From: Isochrysis galbana
Taxonomy: Eukaryota > Haptophyta > Isochrysidales > Isochrysidaceae
NCBI GenBank assembly: GCA_018136815.1
Contig: CM030941.1
Span: forward strand, 132,239 to 196,238
DNA length: 64,000 nt
Direction: 5' to 3'
Below are positions 9,961 through 19,283 of the stretch, one piece after another (within the stretch, counting starts at the first letter, position 1; every line of letters begins with the position of its first letter). A program made the translations under genes and the position numbers. Under the pieces are notes generated by a model that had not been told where the DNA came from, searched no databases, and saw only the letters and a list, made by a program, of their open reading frames with translations.

Positions 9961-10000
9961 TCATTCATTCACGTCTCAAACTATCGTTATAGTTTCAGCG

Positions 10001-10588
10001 ATGGAGCGCGCGCCGACCGCTCCCACCTCCCAGCCCCCTGCCGCCACGACGCCCCACCGGGGCCGCCCCAAGCCGCCGGAGCCGAAGCGCTCGCAGGCTG
10101 CCCCCCTCACGGACAGTGACGTCGACATGATGTTCCCGCCCTCACCTCCCCTACAACACCAGAAGCAGGGAACAGGCAGAGTCCTGTTCCCTGCAGAACA
10201 ACAGGGCCAGCCTCTGGCCCTGCCGCCTGCCACTGCCGCCTTGCCACCCCAACAAGGACTCCCCATGGTGGGTGGCAGCACTGCTGCCACCCCCATGGAG
10301 GCAACTCCTACCACCAGTGCACCCCTCGTGGGCGGGCACTTCACACAACAATCAATCCTGGGGGCCTTTTCGGCCTCCAACCTCTCAAAAAACACCAACC
10401 AGAAATCGTACGCCGAAGCGGCTGGACCCATGGCAAAGCAGAAAGCAGCCAGCACAGAAGCAGCAAGGCCCACCTCAACCCACTCAACAACCCACGCTAC
10501 CCTCGCGCAAGCGAGCGGACCCGCAATCGGACCCAAAACCGAACCCGAACCCACCCATAGCAACGCAATTCACCTCTCAAGGCGCTGA
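10001..10588 (+). CDS. LINE-family 5' ORF (MERA protein), copy A
   Basis: The ORF starts at the ATG six bases after the 5' hairpin; an in-frame ATG at 9947 lies outside the element. The roughly 195-residue protein starts MERAPTAPTSQPP and carries an AT-hook-like basic core, RGRPKPPEPKR. A low-complexity Pro/Gln/Ala region follows, then GGHFTQQSILGAF, which is conserved in copies B and C, and a Thr/Ser-rich end. No catalytic motif is seen. It probably corresponds to a LINE ORF1-like DNA/RNA-binding product. Confidence 0.6.
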   Translation: MERAPTAPTSQPPAATTPHRGRPKPPEPKRSQAAPLTDSDVDMMFPPSPPLQHQKQGTGRVLFPAEQQGQPLALPPATAALPPQQGLPMVGGSTAATPMEATPTTSAPLVGGHFTQQSILGAFSASNLSKNTNQKSYAEAAGPMAKQKAASTEAARPTSTHSTTHATLAQASGPAIGPKTEPEPTHSNAIHLSRR

Positions 10589-10605
10589 CCAAAGCGTTTC
10601 TCGCA

Positions 10606-11287
10606 ATGAGGAAAACGAAGAAACAAAAATCCACATTGAGGTGGGAAAAACGACTACCGGATCTCTCCGGGAAATGGAAACAAGTATCTCAGCTATACAA
10701 ATACAACTTTTTTAACGCCAAGAGACTCATATATGCACTTCAAACACGTCCTGCATAGGAGAATAGCCACGGCGAACCGGTTCGCTGATGATCCGACGTG
10801 CCGCTTCTGCGGTATAGCCCCCGAAAGCTCCACCCACATAGCCACGTGCATCGCGACGGAGCCTATCTTCGAATTCATAGAAGGGCTTCTGGGGATAAAT
10901 CTTAGGCCGGGCTCTGAGACAGCCCAGCGTCTCTTTTGCTACCAGGTAGACAGACCGCATCCCTCCTCGGGATACTTAGGTATCCTGGCGTGGAGGTACA
11001 TCCTCACGGACTTTTACAACATCCAATATGGCAACGCGGACGGTAGGTCCGTTAGAACAATCTTGAGAGCAATCCTTGCGAGATACCACTTATTAGTAAC
11101 GGCGAAGGTCGGTTTCTTTCAAAGGTTAAAAAAACAACGCGAGAACATGGGGCTACACGCCCCAAGCAACAAACATATTCGGAAAATGATAAGCCCTCTA
11201 TACACTATAGACAAGGATTTCAATCTAGGAGCATCAGAGGACCTCTTGCAGGCGGCGAGAGGCCTGGACATCAGGAACATCACCTAG
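10606..11287 (+). pseudogene. LINE ORF2 C-terminal end with frameshift, copy A
   Basis: The sequence aligns with the end of the ORF2 in copy C (21358-24231). It begins at the KKQKSTLRWEKRLP region, shifts frame in the T-run near 10708-10715, and resumes at MHFKHVLHRRIATANRFADD (10733). It retains the zf-RVT-type zinc knuckle (CRFCGIAPESSTHIATC) and the conserved tail (LAWRYILTDFYNIQYGNADGR, HAPSNKHIRKMISPLY). The reverse transcriptase is absent. Confidence 0.75.
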
Positions 11288-11604
11288 GGTAGCCAAATCT
11301 CTTAATAGGAACCGCACTGGAAACCAATAAAGATCTCACGTTATATAAATGAGGAAAATTCGAGTCGAAACTAGATCAAGAGACGAGCCACAATCTCCCA
11401 CCCCCTTCTCTCCAACTCCCGGCCGTAGCAGCGCGCGCGGCCTCCCTGGATCCAGCTTCTCCGCTAAAGAGGGAACTGGGGAAGGGGAAGGGGGTTGTTA
11501 GGGGTTAAGGTTGGGTAGTAGGGAAGTACTCTAGCAAGCTGCCTCACGCCGCATACGTAGCGGGAATTTTTAAGAAGATTTTTTTTCATTCATTCACGTC
11601 TCAA

Positions 11605-11880
11605 TCAAACTTAGTTTATATTGTGTGTATTCAATAGTATTCACGCGTCACCCATGGCAATCTACCATTGGAGTCGCTGCTTGTGTGTGCACATGAGTCC
11701 TTGCTTGTGATCTCGCACGTATGTAAAAAATCGTAAACATTCCCACTACAAACTCTACACAAGCTTGGAGAAAGCACGGACCGAACCTCGCCATTACAGT
11801 GCGATGGTAGAAAAGGCGACTCTTTTCTGCGATGAGTTGGCTCCTTGCGTCCATCAGTGAGCCCTAAGTGCACTCCGCCC
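11605..11880. other. intergenic, 3' flank of POP1
   Basis: Short stretch between LINE copy A and the POP1 stop codon. No feature is seen apart from a CAAACTTAGTTTATATTG segment recalling a degenerate S-element hairpin. Confidence 0.3.
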
Positions 11881-14289
11881 TTAGGGCACGATAACGGCGA
11901 TGGCGACACGAACTTGCTCTGACGAGGGATTCCTTACGCCCACCGGCAACGCGCTCCATCCGTTCGCTGCGCCACCAACATTTGCTGCGATGCCACTCAA
12001 GGTGCTGCGCTCCGAGATGAGCCTCTGCAGCAACGGGACCACGGCGCAAAATCCAATAGCGGAGCCGTGGCCGCTGAGCCGGTTGAAGGTACCGGAGGAG
12101 ACGAAGCCGATAAGCCTTCCGCGTTGTGACAACGAGTCACTTCCTTTCGTCGTGGCCTTATACGCGAGCGCGCCGTCATCGGGCTGCGCCTCCTCATCCG
12201 CGCTGCGTTGTTGTTCTCCATCTTGCCATGCTGAGAGCTCGATCTCGCTCAACAGTGTGATCTCCGCCGGCGAGTGCGCGCAACCCTTGTCTTGGAAGTG
12301 GAGGATTACCCTCACCAAAGACTGCGGAAGTGCGTCTCGGACGCGCGGCGGCAGGCCGGCTATGTCGTGCAACTGCGGGTAGCCGACGGTATTGAGCGCC
12401 GCCCCCGTGGATGCGCCACCTACTGGACCGTCGCTGCCGTCACCTCCCGCCTCGGAGGCGGCCCGAGCCATTGCCAGCAGCCTCCTCACCATGGCTCCTC
12501 GAAGCACGCACGGCGGTGCGTCGGGCGAGGTTGCTGAGAGGCCCGTAAGCGCTTTCGCCACCTCGGCACTGGTGGGCAGCGTGAGAACAGTCGGATGGGC
12601 CGTCGGGATGTCTATGTCGCCGTCGAACGCAACCAGATGTGATGAGCTCAGGACAGCGGACGCAGTCTCGAGCGGTGGCATCCCAAGAGCCGCACTCCAG
12701 CATGGCGCAAACGGGTGGGCAGACTGCAGAGCTTCGTAGTTGGGCCGCCGGCCAGGCGGCTTGCGCGGGTGGGCGTCGCGCCGCAACTCGCCGTCGTCGT
12801 GCTGCCACCGCATGCCCGCCGGCGTGTCAGGGAAATCGTAGGGGAAGAGGGGCTCACAGCTGTGTAGCGCAATCGTACGCACCTCCACCTGACCCATGGC
12901 GCGCGCTCGGCCAGCCAAGACGAGCGCGTGCCAGAGCCGACGAGCGCTACCTGCGGCCGCAATCACGTCCCAGCCCGCTCCGAACCCGCCGTGCGGTGCC
13001 ATGGAGCCAGCTGCGCACGCCTCCGCCTTTTGAGCGGCTGGTGGCTCCTGGATGAGAATGAGGGGCAGTGCGGCCGCCTTGTCGTCTGCCGCAACGGCTG
13101 CCGCCGATACGCTGTCACCCGCAGCGATCATCGCCGACTCTAGGAACTCAGCCGAGACGAGCGCCTCGGGCCATCGATACAACAGCCGGCGCAACAGCCG
13201 CGCCTCGTCAACGTCGGTGCCTGAGTCGCCCGACGCCTCGCCTGGCTCTCCGCTCGTCGGCCGGAGGGGACGCAGGCTGAGTTTCGCCCGAATGGAGAGG
13301 GCAACATATGGTAGCAACGGCGCGGGCGAGCTGAGCGAGCGCAGGGCGTTCCACACCTCGTCGCCCGTCGGCTCTGAAGCCTTCACACCGTCGGCTGCGC
13401 CCGTGACGCGGAGCACTCGGGAGAGCGCCATGTGACTGCGCCGTCCACGCAGCTGGAACCGGACCAGTGGCAGCGGTCCCTCGTGCAGGGTGACGCTAGC
13501 CAGCCCGCTGGCGGCGGCGCGCAGCACACGCATTACCTGCTCGGCGGCCGCCACGTGGACAAAGAGCAGCAGGTGCACGTCAGCTTGGTCGCTGCGCGTC
13601 AAAGGAAGCAGACGGGCTGGCGCAATCGCGCCCGTCGGCCACGTTCCCACCTCGTACAGGCAGCATGGCAGCTCGCGCATGCTCCGGCTGCCGAGCGCCC
13701 TCGTGAGGGTGCGCGCCGACAGCCCGGTCACCATCCCAAGCAACCGACAGAGGTCGGCGGCGGGCCCAACAAGGAGCATCGCACGCAAGTAGGAGGCGTC
13801 GTGAATGGTCGCACCACGCGCGAGCGCACGGAAGCACGACGAGGCCGCGCGATCGCTCGCCCGCCACGGCAGGCGCATCCCGAGCAGCTCTCTCATCTCA
13901 AAGCGTTTCACGTGCCACGCCTCGGTCTGCAGCGCTCCTCTCGCTCTGAGCAGGGTGCGGCGGCGACGCGCGCGGCGTGACAAGTCAGAGAGCACCCGGC
14001 TAGACCGCGCCGTGCCCGGCCCAGAGCGCTCTGATGAGAGGAGAGAGAGAGAGAGAAGTTTGAAGGGGAGCGGAGGACGCCACCTTCGCACCGCAGAGGC
14101 GGAGCCAGCCCTACGCCGGCTGAGCCGTGCAAGCAGGCGGGCAGCAGAGGACACAATCGCCAGCTGCTCTCTCTCGCAACCCCACACAGCGCGCTCCACC
14201 GCCTCCAGCTCCGCAGCGCGATCCTCAGCGAAGTCGAGGGGAGAGAGCGACGACGACATCGCCGCCTCGCCGGGGGAAGGGATTCTCAT
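11881..14289 (-). CDS. POP1: POP1 homologue, RNase P / RNase MRP protein subunit
   Basis: A single-exon ORF of 802 residues. POP1 is the large protein scaffold of nuclear RNase P (tRNA 5' maturation) and RNase MRP (pre-rRNA cleavage). Three family blocks are visible. The N-terminal POP1 block at about residues 105-185 has an arginine-rich stretch, then TEAWHVKRFEMRELLGMRLP and an ASYLRAMLLVGP segment. The POPLD block at about 430-490 contains GGFGAGWDVIAAAGSARRLW, then FPYDFPDTPAG. The C-terminal block at about 725-750 is GRLIGFVSSGTFNRLSGHGS. The length is somewhat below animal POP1 (about 1000 residues). A second methionine at residue 11 (14259) is an alternative start. It is flanked by LINE copies A and B, which do not interrupt it. 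Confidence 0.9.
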   Translation of the reverse strand: MRIPSPGEAAMSSSLSPLDFAEDRAAELEAVERAVWGCEREQLAIVSSAARLLARLSRRRAGSASAVRRWRPPLPFKLLSLSLLSSERSGPGTARSSRVLSDLSRRARRRRTLLRARGALQTEAWHVKRFEMRELLGMRLPWRASDRAASSCFRALARGATIHDASYLRAMLLVGPAADLCRLLGMVTGLSARTLTRALGSRSMRELPCCLYEVGTWPTGAIAPARLLPLTRSDQADVHLLLFVHVAAAEQVMRVLRAAASGLASVTLHEGPLPLVRFQLRGRRSHMALSRVLRVTGAADGVKASEPTGDEVWNALRSLSSPAPLLPYVALSIRAKLSLRPLRPTSGEPGEASGDSGTDVDEARLLRRLLYRWPEALVSAEFLESAMIAAGDSVSAAAVAADDKAAALPLILIQEPPAAQKAEACAAGSMAPHGGFGAGWDVIAAAGSARRLWHALVLAGRARAMGQVEVRTIALHSCEPLFPYDFPDTPAGMRWQHDDGELRRDAHPRKPPGRRPNYEALQSAHPFAPCWSAALGMPPLETASAVLSSSHLVAFDGDIDIPTAHPTVLTLPTSAEVAKALTGLSATSPDAPPCVLRGAMVRRLLAMARAASEAGGDGSDGPVGGASTGAALNTVGYPQLHDIAGLPPRVRDALPQSLVRVILHFQDKGCAHSPAEITLLSEIELSAWQDGEQQRSADEEAQPDDGALAYKATTKGSDSLSQRGRLIGFVSSGTFNRLSGHGSAIGFCAVVPLLQRLISERSTLSGIAANVGGAANGWSALPVGVRNPSSEQVRVAIAVIVP

Positions 14290-14461
14290 GTAAACAACAC
14301 TTGCTTGTACTCTACTAAGATTTCACAGTCTCGCTAGAGGGGCCACGTATTAGCCTGTGAGTTGTTTTGTAGGAGTAGGAGTGGCTCTATTCCTCCGGTG
14401 TACGGTGTGGTAACGTGGTATCCTCACCGACTCATTGTGCTAGCTAGCCTCCAATGGTTAC
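14290..14461. promoter_or_regulatory. short 5' flank of POP1
   Basis: Only about 170 bp separate the POP1 start from the left TSD of LINE copy B. No promoter element is recognised. Confidence 0.3.
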
Positions 14462-14506
14462 TATGATCTACGCCGCTCTTGAAAAACTATTGTTATAGTT
14501 TTAGCG

Positions 14507-15124
14507 ATGGAGCGCGCGCCGACCGCTCCCCTCTCCCAGCCCCCCGCCGTCACGACGCCCCAACGGGGCCGCCCCAAGCCGCCGGAGCCGAAGCGCTCGC
14601 AGGCCTCAGCACCGCCTGACAACGACGTCGAGATGGCGCCGCCACCCTCGCCTCCCAGGCAGCCACAGAAGCAGGGAGCAGGCAAAGTCCTGTTCCCTGC
14701 TGACAAGCAGAACCTGACTCAGGCTCAGAACGCCAGCGCCGCCGGGCAGCCACCCACTCAAGGACTCCCCATGGGGTGTGGCAGCTCTGCTGCCACCCCC
14801 ATGGCGGTAACTCCTACCATCTGTGCACCCCTCGGGGGCGGGCACATGACACAACAAACAATCACTGGAGCATTTGCTCCCTCCAACCAACAGCCAAATC
14901 CTCCACCTAAGTCGTACGCGCAAGCCGCACATGGACACAAAGGGAAAGGCCAATACTTGTACAACTTGTTCTGCAAGTTTGGGTGGCTCGCCCAACTTGC
15001 CAGAAGTTTGGGCCCTCTCTACAAGTGGCTGCAAGATTGGGGCCGTGGCGCCGGGCTCTCTACCAGTATCCAGTATAAGAATCTCCTCTTTATTAGTAGA
15101 CAGCAACATGTTCACTCGCGGTGA
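14507..15124 (+). CDS. LINE-family 5' ORF (MERA protein), copy B, fused to foreign tail
   Basis: Residues 1 to about 140 match copies A and C: MERAPTAPLSQPP, AT-hook-like QRGRPKPPEPKR, and GGHMTQQTITGAFAPSN. Family similarity ends near 14935. The remaining 60-odd residues (from GHKGKGQYLYNLF) are encoded by cargo sequence that resembles the end of the hAT element at 42864-43788. The C-terminal part is therefore a readthrough product of the junction. Confidence 0.55.
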   Translation: MERAPTAPLSQPPAVTTPQRGRPKPPEPKRSQASAPPDNDVEMAPPPSPPRQPQKQGAGKVLFPADKQNLTQAQNASAAGQPPTQGLPMGCGSSAATPMAVTPTICAPLGGGHMTQQTITGAFAPSNQQPNPPPKSYAQAAHGHKGKGQYLYNLFCKFGWLAQLARSLGPLYKWLQDWGRGAGLSTSIQYKNLLFISRQQHVHSR

Positions 15125-15390
15125 ACAAGTTGTCGCGGTCAACAAGTTGACTCGGTGAACAAGTTGTCGCGCGGATGCGACTCTTTAACATAAACAGGGC
15201 CTTTCATGACAGTAAATTGGCCCTCTCTCTTGCCCTCTTCAGCTCCGAGGAGACAGGCTGCGGCGCGCGGCGCGGCGCGCGATGTCGGGGCTAGGTAAGC
15301 CATGCCAGCCCCCTCTCCCTCTCCCCTCTGCCCACTGCGTGCTAGCCTGCTTGCACGTGTGAGCCCGTGGACGCGCATCTCAATCCTCCC

Positions 15391-16774
15391 TCACCTCCTG
15401 CGTAGGCAAGCGTCACTGTACGCGACGAGCTGCGTCGCTCGCGGAGGCGGAGCTGCTGAAACCACCACCTTTTCTTCTGTAAGCAGGATCCGTATCGTCA
15501 CCGGCGGAAGTAAGCTCATGTCTACTACTCCGCTATTCAGAAATCCATCAAAACGGCGCAGACACACGTGTTTAGTATCTTCTACAGCTGGCGGATTTTG
15601 TCCAAATGCAGGATCGAAACCAGTGTAAATGCCCGGTCTCGATAAACCGTCCCCACTCATGCCCATGACCATGTCTTTTTTGTTCTGCAACCGACCATGG
15701 AGGCCTCCTCCACCATCCAGCCGCACACCACCACAAAGAACTTGAACGTCCTGCGATGTGTTTGTAAATGCGCTCGTCGGACGCAGTGAGCGGCTTGAGC
15801 AGGTCCGGGATCTCACGCATTAGTTTGAGCAGCTCCCAGGTATCAAGCCCTGGGCGCTCTTTGCTGATGCGCCTATCATTCGTTCTGAATTCCCACCACC
15901 GATCCTTCTCTCTGAGACTTTCCCAATTCTTGAGCGCAAAGCTCGCGATTTCAGTCTCGAAAATCGGGATATAGTGCGAGTCAATCAATCCTATTTTGAT
16001 TATTTTTGGTCCTTTCCCGAACTTAACTAAGTTTTTATCGTTGAGCGTCCTTATTTGCAGTTGGATTTCGTCCGATTCGCCGATAAGATCTTTGATGTTA
16101 GCCCTTGAAATGCGAGAGCGCATGAACCGACGCTTTATGCTTTCAATGAGATTGGCGGGCACCCCCGACTCCTCAAGTGCGTTGATAAGGCATGGCGTGT
16201 TGTGATTTTCGGCGTCGGTGTGCCGCTCATACACCTGGATGCGCTCCAATATGGGCAGGATGTGCTGTCTGAATTCGTAGCACCCGAATACATCCATATT
16301 GACGTACCATTTGAAGAATTCACCACTGGGTCGGCTCCAATTGAAGTTGCTCGGGTGGTGTACATCTCGGATACTGAGGGACACTGGACCACTGGCCATC
16401 TTCATCATCACTTCGACCTCTTCGTAATCGCTCTCGTATTGTTCACCCTCCTCTGCATCATATCCATTTTGCAAACGATCAAGGAAATTCGGCGTCAGTG
16501 TCCAGTATTTTGACATGATCGTCTTGTTCTTGCCTTTGCCAGTCGGTATCTCCATTTGCACAATGTATTTATTTTGAATGACCTGCTCTGCATATCTATT
16601 CTTTAACACGTAAGCAATCTGAGCGGCACTGTCCACAATATATCTTTCGTTAGGTGCAGGCTTGCTTGATCGACTCGAAAGGTCGCGTCTCCATCGCCTC
16701 TCTTCACGTCGGGTAAAGCTCATGTCCGACGCTCCGTAGCGATACTCTGTGAGGGTTGTCTGTCTGAGTGCCAT
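15391..16774 (-). pseudogene. viral-type (virophage / Polinton-like) DNA polymerase-like ORF, broken
   Basis: The main ORF (15572-16774, 400 residues) encodes an acidic and aromatic protein unlike its GC-rich neighbours. Blocks such as NTPCLINALEESGV, then KIIKIGLIDSHYIPIFETEI, then ERPGLDTWELLKLM have the order I associate with the region before the exonuclease domain in type-B polymerases of virophages, Polinton-like and large DNA viruses. That is a recollection of the family pattern, not a search result. After about residue 335 (near 15775) similarity stops, and an overlapping frame (15391-15816) stays open without polymerase motifs; no DxE exonuclease or DTDS palm motif is present. The AT-richer codon use and location inside LINE copy B point to captured or nested viral DNA. 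Confidence 0.45.
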
Positions 16775-16956
16775 GATGGGTTGGTGCTTGTCTGATATAG
16801 GCTACAGAAATTTTTTGCTCGCGTCTCCACTTTTGGTAGAAGTTAAAAGTGGGTGGTGGGTGGTGTCTACCCTATGGCACAGAAAAAAAATCGCTCGCGT
16901 CCCCACCCTTCGTGGACCGTCCCCACCCCTTCGTGGACCCTCCCCGCCCTTCCCCC

Positions 16957-17100
16957 GGCTGCGTGCGGCTGCGTGCGGCTGCGTGCGGCTGCGTGCGGCT
17001 GCGTGCGGCTGCGTGCGGCTGCGTGCGGCTGCGTGCGGCTGCGTGCGGCTGCGTGCGGCTGCGTGCGGCTGCGTGCGGCTGCGTGCGGCTGCGTGCGGGC
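16957..17100. repeat. 10-bp tandem repeat (GCGTGCGGCT)n
   Basis: About 14 nearly perfect copies of the decamer GCGTGCGGCT. Because 10 is not a multiple of 3, every frame reads the same cyclic peptide (AAACGCVRLR-like), which explains the several overlapping repetitive ORFs here. CTTCGTGGACC motifs flank the array on both sides (about 16906-16940 and 17142, with an inverted copy near 17344). Confidence 0.9.
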
Positions 17101-17439
17101 TGGGGCGCCTCTCTCAGGACACCTGCGGCACACGCGGGACCGCCTTCGTGGACCACACACACCACAGGTGCGCTGCGTCGATACATGCATGCAACAACCG
17201 AAGAGCAGCAGGGACCGGGCGCGCGCGCGCGGGGCGAGGCACGCGGGCGGGCGGGCAGGCGGGCAGGCGAGGCAGGACAGGAAGGACAGGCGGAACAGGC
17301 GCGCAGGACAGGCAGGACGGCGGGGCGGGCAGGACAGGACATGCTGGTCCACGAAGGTGCTGGACATGAGGAGGTGACAGTGGGCCACGCAGCAGTAGGG
17401 AGGACCTGAAACTATTTTGCTAGCATGCGGAACCCTCCT

Positions 17440-17525
17440 TGTACTAAACCACTTACCGTGCCCCGCTGGTACGGCCGCCTGGCCTCAGGGTCGCGCGATC
17501 GAACCCCCGCTCGGACCCTCACCCA
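17440..17525 (+). repeat. possible tRNA-derived SINE-like head (A/B box-like)
   Basis: An A-box-like GTGCCCCGCTGG (17458-17469) and a B-box-like CGATCGAACCC (17496-17506) are 38 bp apart, start to start, compatible with a polymerase III promoter. Cloverleaf pairing is poor, so this is at most a degenerate tRNA or SINE remnant. Confidence 0.25.
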
Positions 17526-17550
17526 CCAATAGTGAACATTTTTGCCTCGC

Positions 17551-17597
17551 GGCCCCCAACCCTAACCCTAGCCTGGACCGCTAACCCTAACCCTAGG
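17551..17597. repeat. interstitial telomere-like CCCTAA motifs
   Basis: Two short runs (AACCCTAACCCTAG and CTAACCCTAACCCTAGG) lie about 12 bp apart. They match the TTAGGG-type telomere unit used by many algae and lie within the cargo of LINE copy B, just before its 3' end. Confidence 0.7.
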
Positions 17598-17667
17598 ATG
17601 CCTGATTTCGGATGACCCCCTCGAGGCACTTTTGGCTACTGTACCAAATCCCCCACTTTCTCTATCT

Positions 17668-18138
17668 ACCCCCGAGAGTTCCACTCACTTGGCCTCATGT
17701 ATCGCAACGGAGCCTGTCTTTGAATTCATAGAAGGACTTTTAGGGATTTGCCTTAAGCCGGGATCCGAAATACCCCAACGTCTTTTCTGCTATCAGGTGG
17801 ACAGACCGCACCCCTCCTCAGGATACTTAGGTATCTTGGCGTGGAGGTATATTCTAACCGACTTCTATAACATTCAGTATGGCAACGCGGACGGCAGGTC
17901 CGTCAGGTCGATCTTAAGAGCGATCCTCACGAGATATCACCTGTTAGTAACGGCGAAAGTCGGTTTCTTTCAGAGGCTAAAAAAACAACGGGAGAATATG
18001 GGGTTACACGCCCCGAGCAACAAACACATTAAGAGAATGATAAGCCCGCTGTACACGGTGGACAAGGATTTCAACATAGGAACGTCGGAGGACCTCTTGC
18101 AAGCGGCAAGGGGGCTAGACCTACGACACATCACCTAA
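17668..18138 (+). pseudogene. LINE ORF2 C-terminal end, copy B
   Basis: LINE similarity starts abruptly at PESSTHLASCIATEPVFEF, inside the zinc knuckle (the first two cysteines are lost), and runs to the ORF2 stop. It keeps LAWRYILTDFYNIQYGNADGR and HAPSNKHIKRMISPLY. It is about 90% identical by eye to copy A, so the two copies are closely related. It has no start of its own. Confidence 0.75.
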
Positions 18139-18458
18139 AGCAGCTAAATCTCTGGGTAGGAATCACAGCAGTTACCAAAAAAGGAATCTAAATTATTTAT
18201 GGGAGAATAACCAAAGCTAACACCGAAAGCAAAGGACGAGCCACAGTCTCCCGCCCCCTTCTCTCCAACTCCTGGCCGAAGCAGCGCGCGCGGCCTCCCC
18301 GGAACCAGCTTCTCCGCTAACGAGGGAACTGGGGAAGGGGGAGGGGGTTGTTAGGGGTTAAGGTTGGGTAGTAGGGAGGTACACAAGCACACTGCCTCAC
18401 GCCGCACACGTAGCGGGGTTTTTTAAGAAGATTTTTTTTTATGATCTACGCCGCTCTT

Positions 18459-19280
18459 CTCACGGTCACTGGGCCCAATATAGGCACTGGGCCAAACATG
18501 GTACATGGTACCCCCGCGACGAGAGACGAGAGCGCGAGAGGGCCCGCGCGATTGAGCGCGCGCACCCTAGGTCTCTTCACCCAACACAAGGTTGGACCAA
18601 TCCCAGAGAATCTTAAGTTTTTTTTTGGACCAATCCCAGAAACCAAAATCCTTTTCACCTCCCAATCCGCTGAATTGGAATTGTTTTCGCATAATGCACT
18701 GCGATTGTTACGTACATGTACATGTTGCAGACCCTGTTCCCAAGCTTGCTCCTCGGCGCTTCCCCACAGTCCACCTCGGCTTGGACGCTCGTCGTCGTTT
18801 GCTTCTTTGTCTACATAACCTTGCTTCACAAAATAAGCACTGCCGTTGACGTATGCTTTCGGGAGTCTTCTTTCACGTCCTTCGCTGGGGCGTCTCCCGC
18901 CGCTTCTTTGCAGTGGCCCCCAAGATAATTTTTGGTGGAGGCGGGCACCCCCCGTCTTTGGAGAACGGTTGACAGCTCCCCATTGCAATTCATCCTCCTT
19001 CCCTGCTCGCAGTCAGCACATGGCTCATCATGCTGTCCATTGGCGCCCATCATCACACGAAGATGGCGCATCTCCATATATGCTTATTCCTCTCATTGGT
19101 GGGCCTTCGCGCCACCATCTAGCTACAGATCCCACCTGCTTCTGCACGCACACCACTGGACGAGACCGAGCACGATGCGCACATCGCTGCACCCCCTCGT
19201 AGTTGAAAATAGTCTCTGCCGTTCGTCCAGCTCATTTGTGAGCACGGATGACGCCACCACGTGGCGCGTCTAGCGCGCGC
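18459..19280. other. intergenic, no confident gene
   Basis: Weak ORFs occur on both strands, without domains. A local repeat GGACCAATCCCAGA occurs twice near 18592-18645. Confidence 0.35.
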
Positions 19281-19283
19281 AAA

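Larger units (their letters stand above)
9980..11585 (+). mobile_element. LINE-family insertion, copy A (internally deleted), 19-bp TSD
   Basis: Exact 19-bp direct repeats tcattcattcacgtctcaa lie at 9961-9979 and 11586-11604. The element starts at the hairpin (AAACTATCGTTATAGTTT, 9978-9995, overlapping the TSD by two A residues) and ends in the family tail with T-runs (near 11565-11585). It joins the complete 5' ORF directly to the last part of the LINE ORF2. The endonuclease and the whole reverse transcriptase are missing, so it is non-autonomous. Confidence 0.85.
14481..18439 (+). mobile_element. cargo-carrying LINE-family insertion, copy B, 19-bp TSD
   Basis: Exact 19-bp direct repeats tatgatctacgccgctctt at 14462-14480 and 18440-18458 bracket 3.96 kb. 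The left end is the family 5' end (hairpin 14484-14501, ATG 14507). The right end is the family ORF2 C-terminus (from about 17668), its 3' UTR and T-rich tail. The 2.7 kb between them (about 14940-17668) is unrelated to the LINE: a hAT-end-like segment, a viral-type polymerase-like ORF, a decamer satellite, a tRNA-like element and CCCTAA motifs. Either the cargo was inside the element when it moved, or it entered later by nested insertions. Confidence 0.8.
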
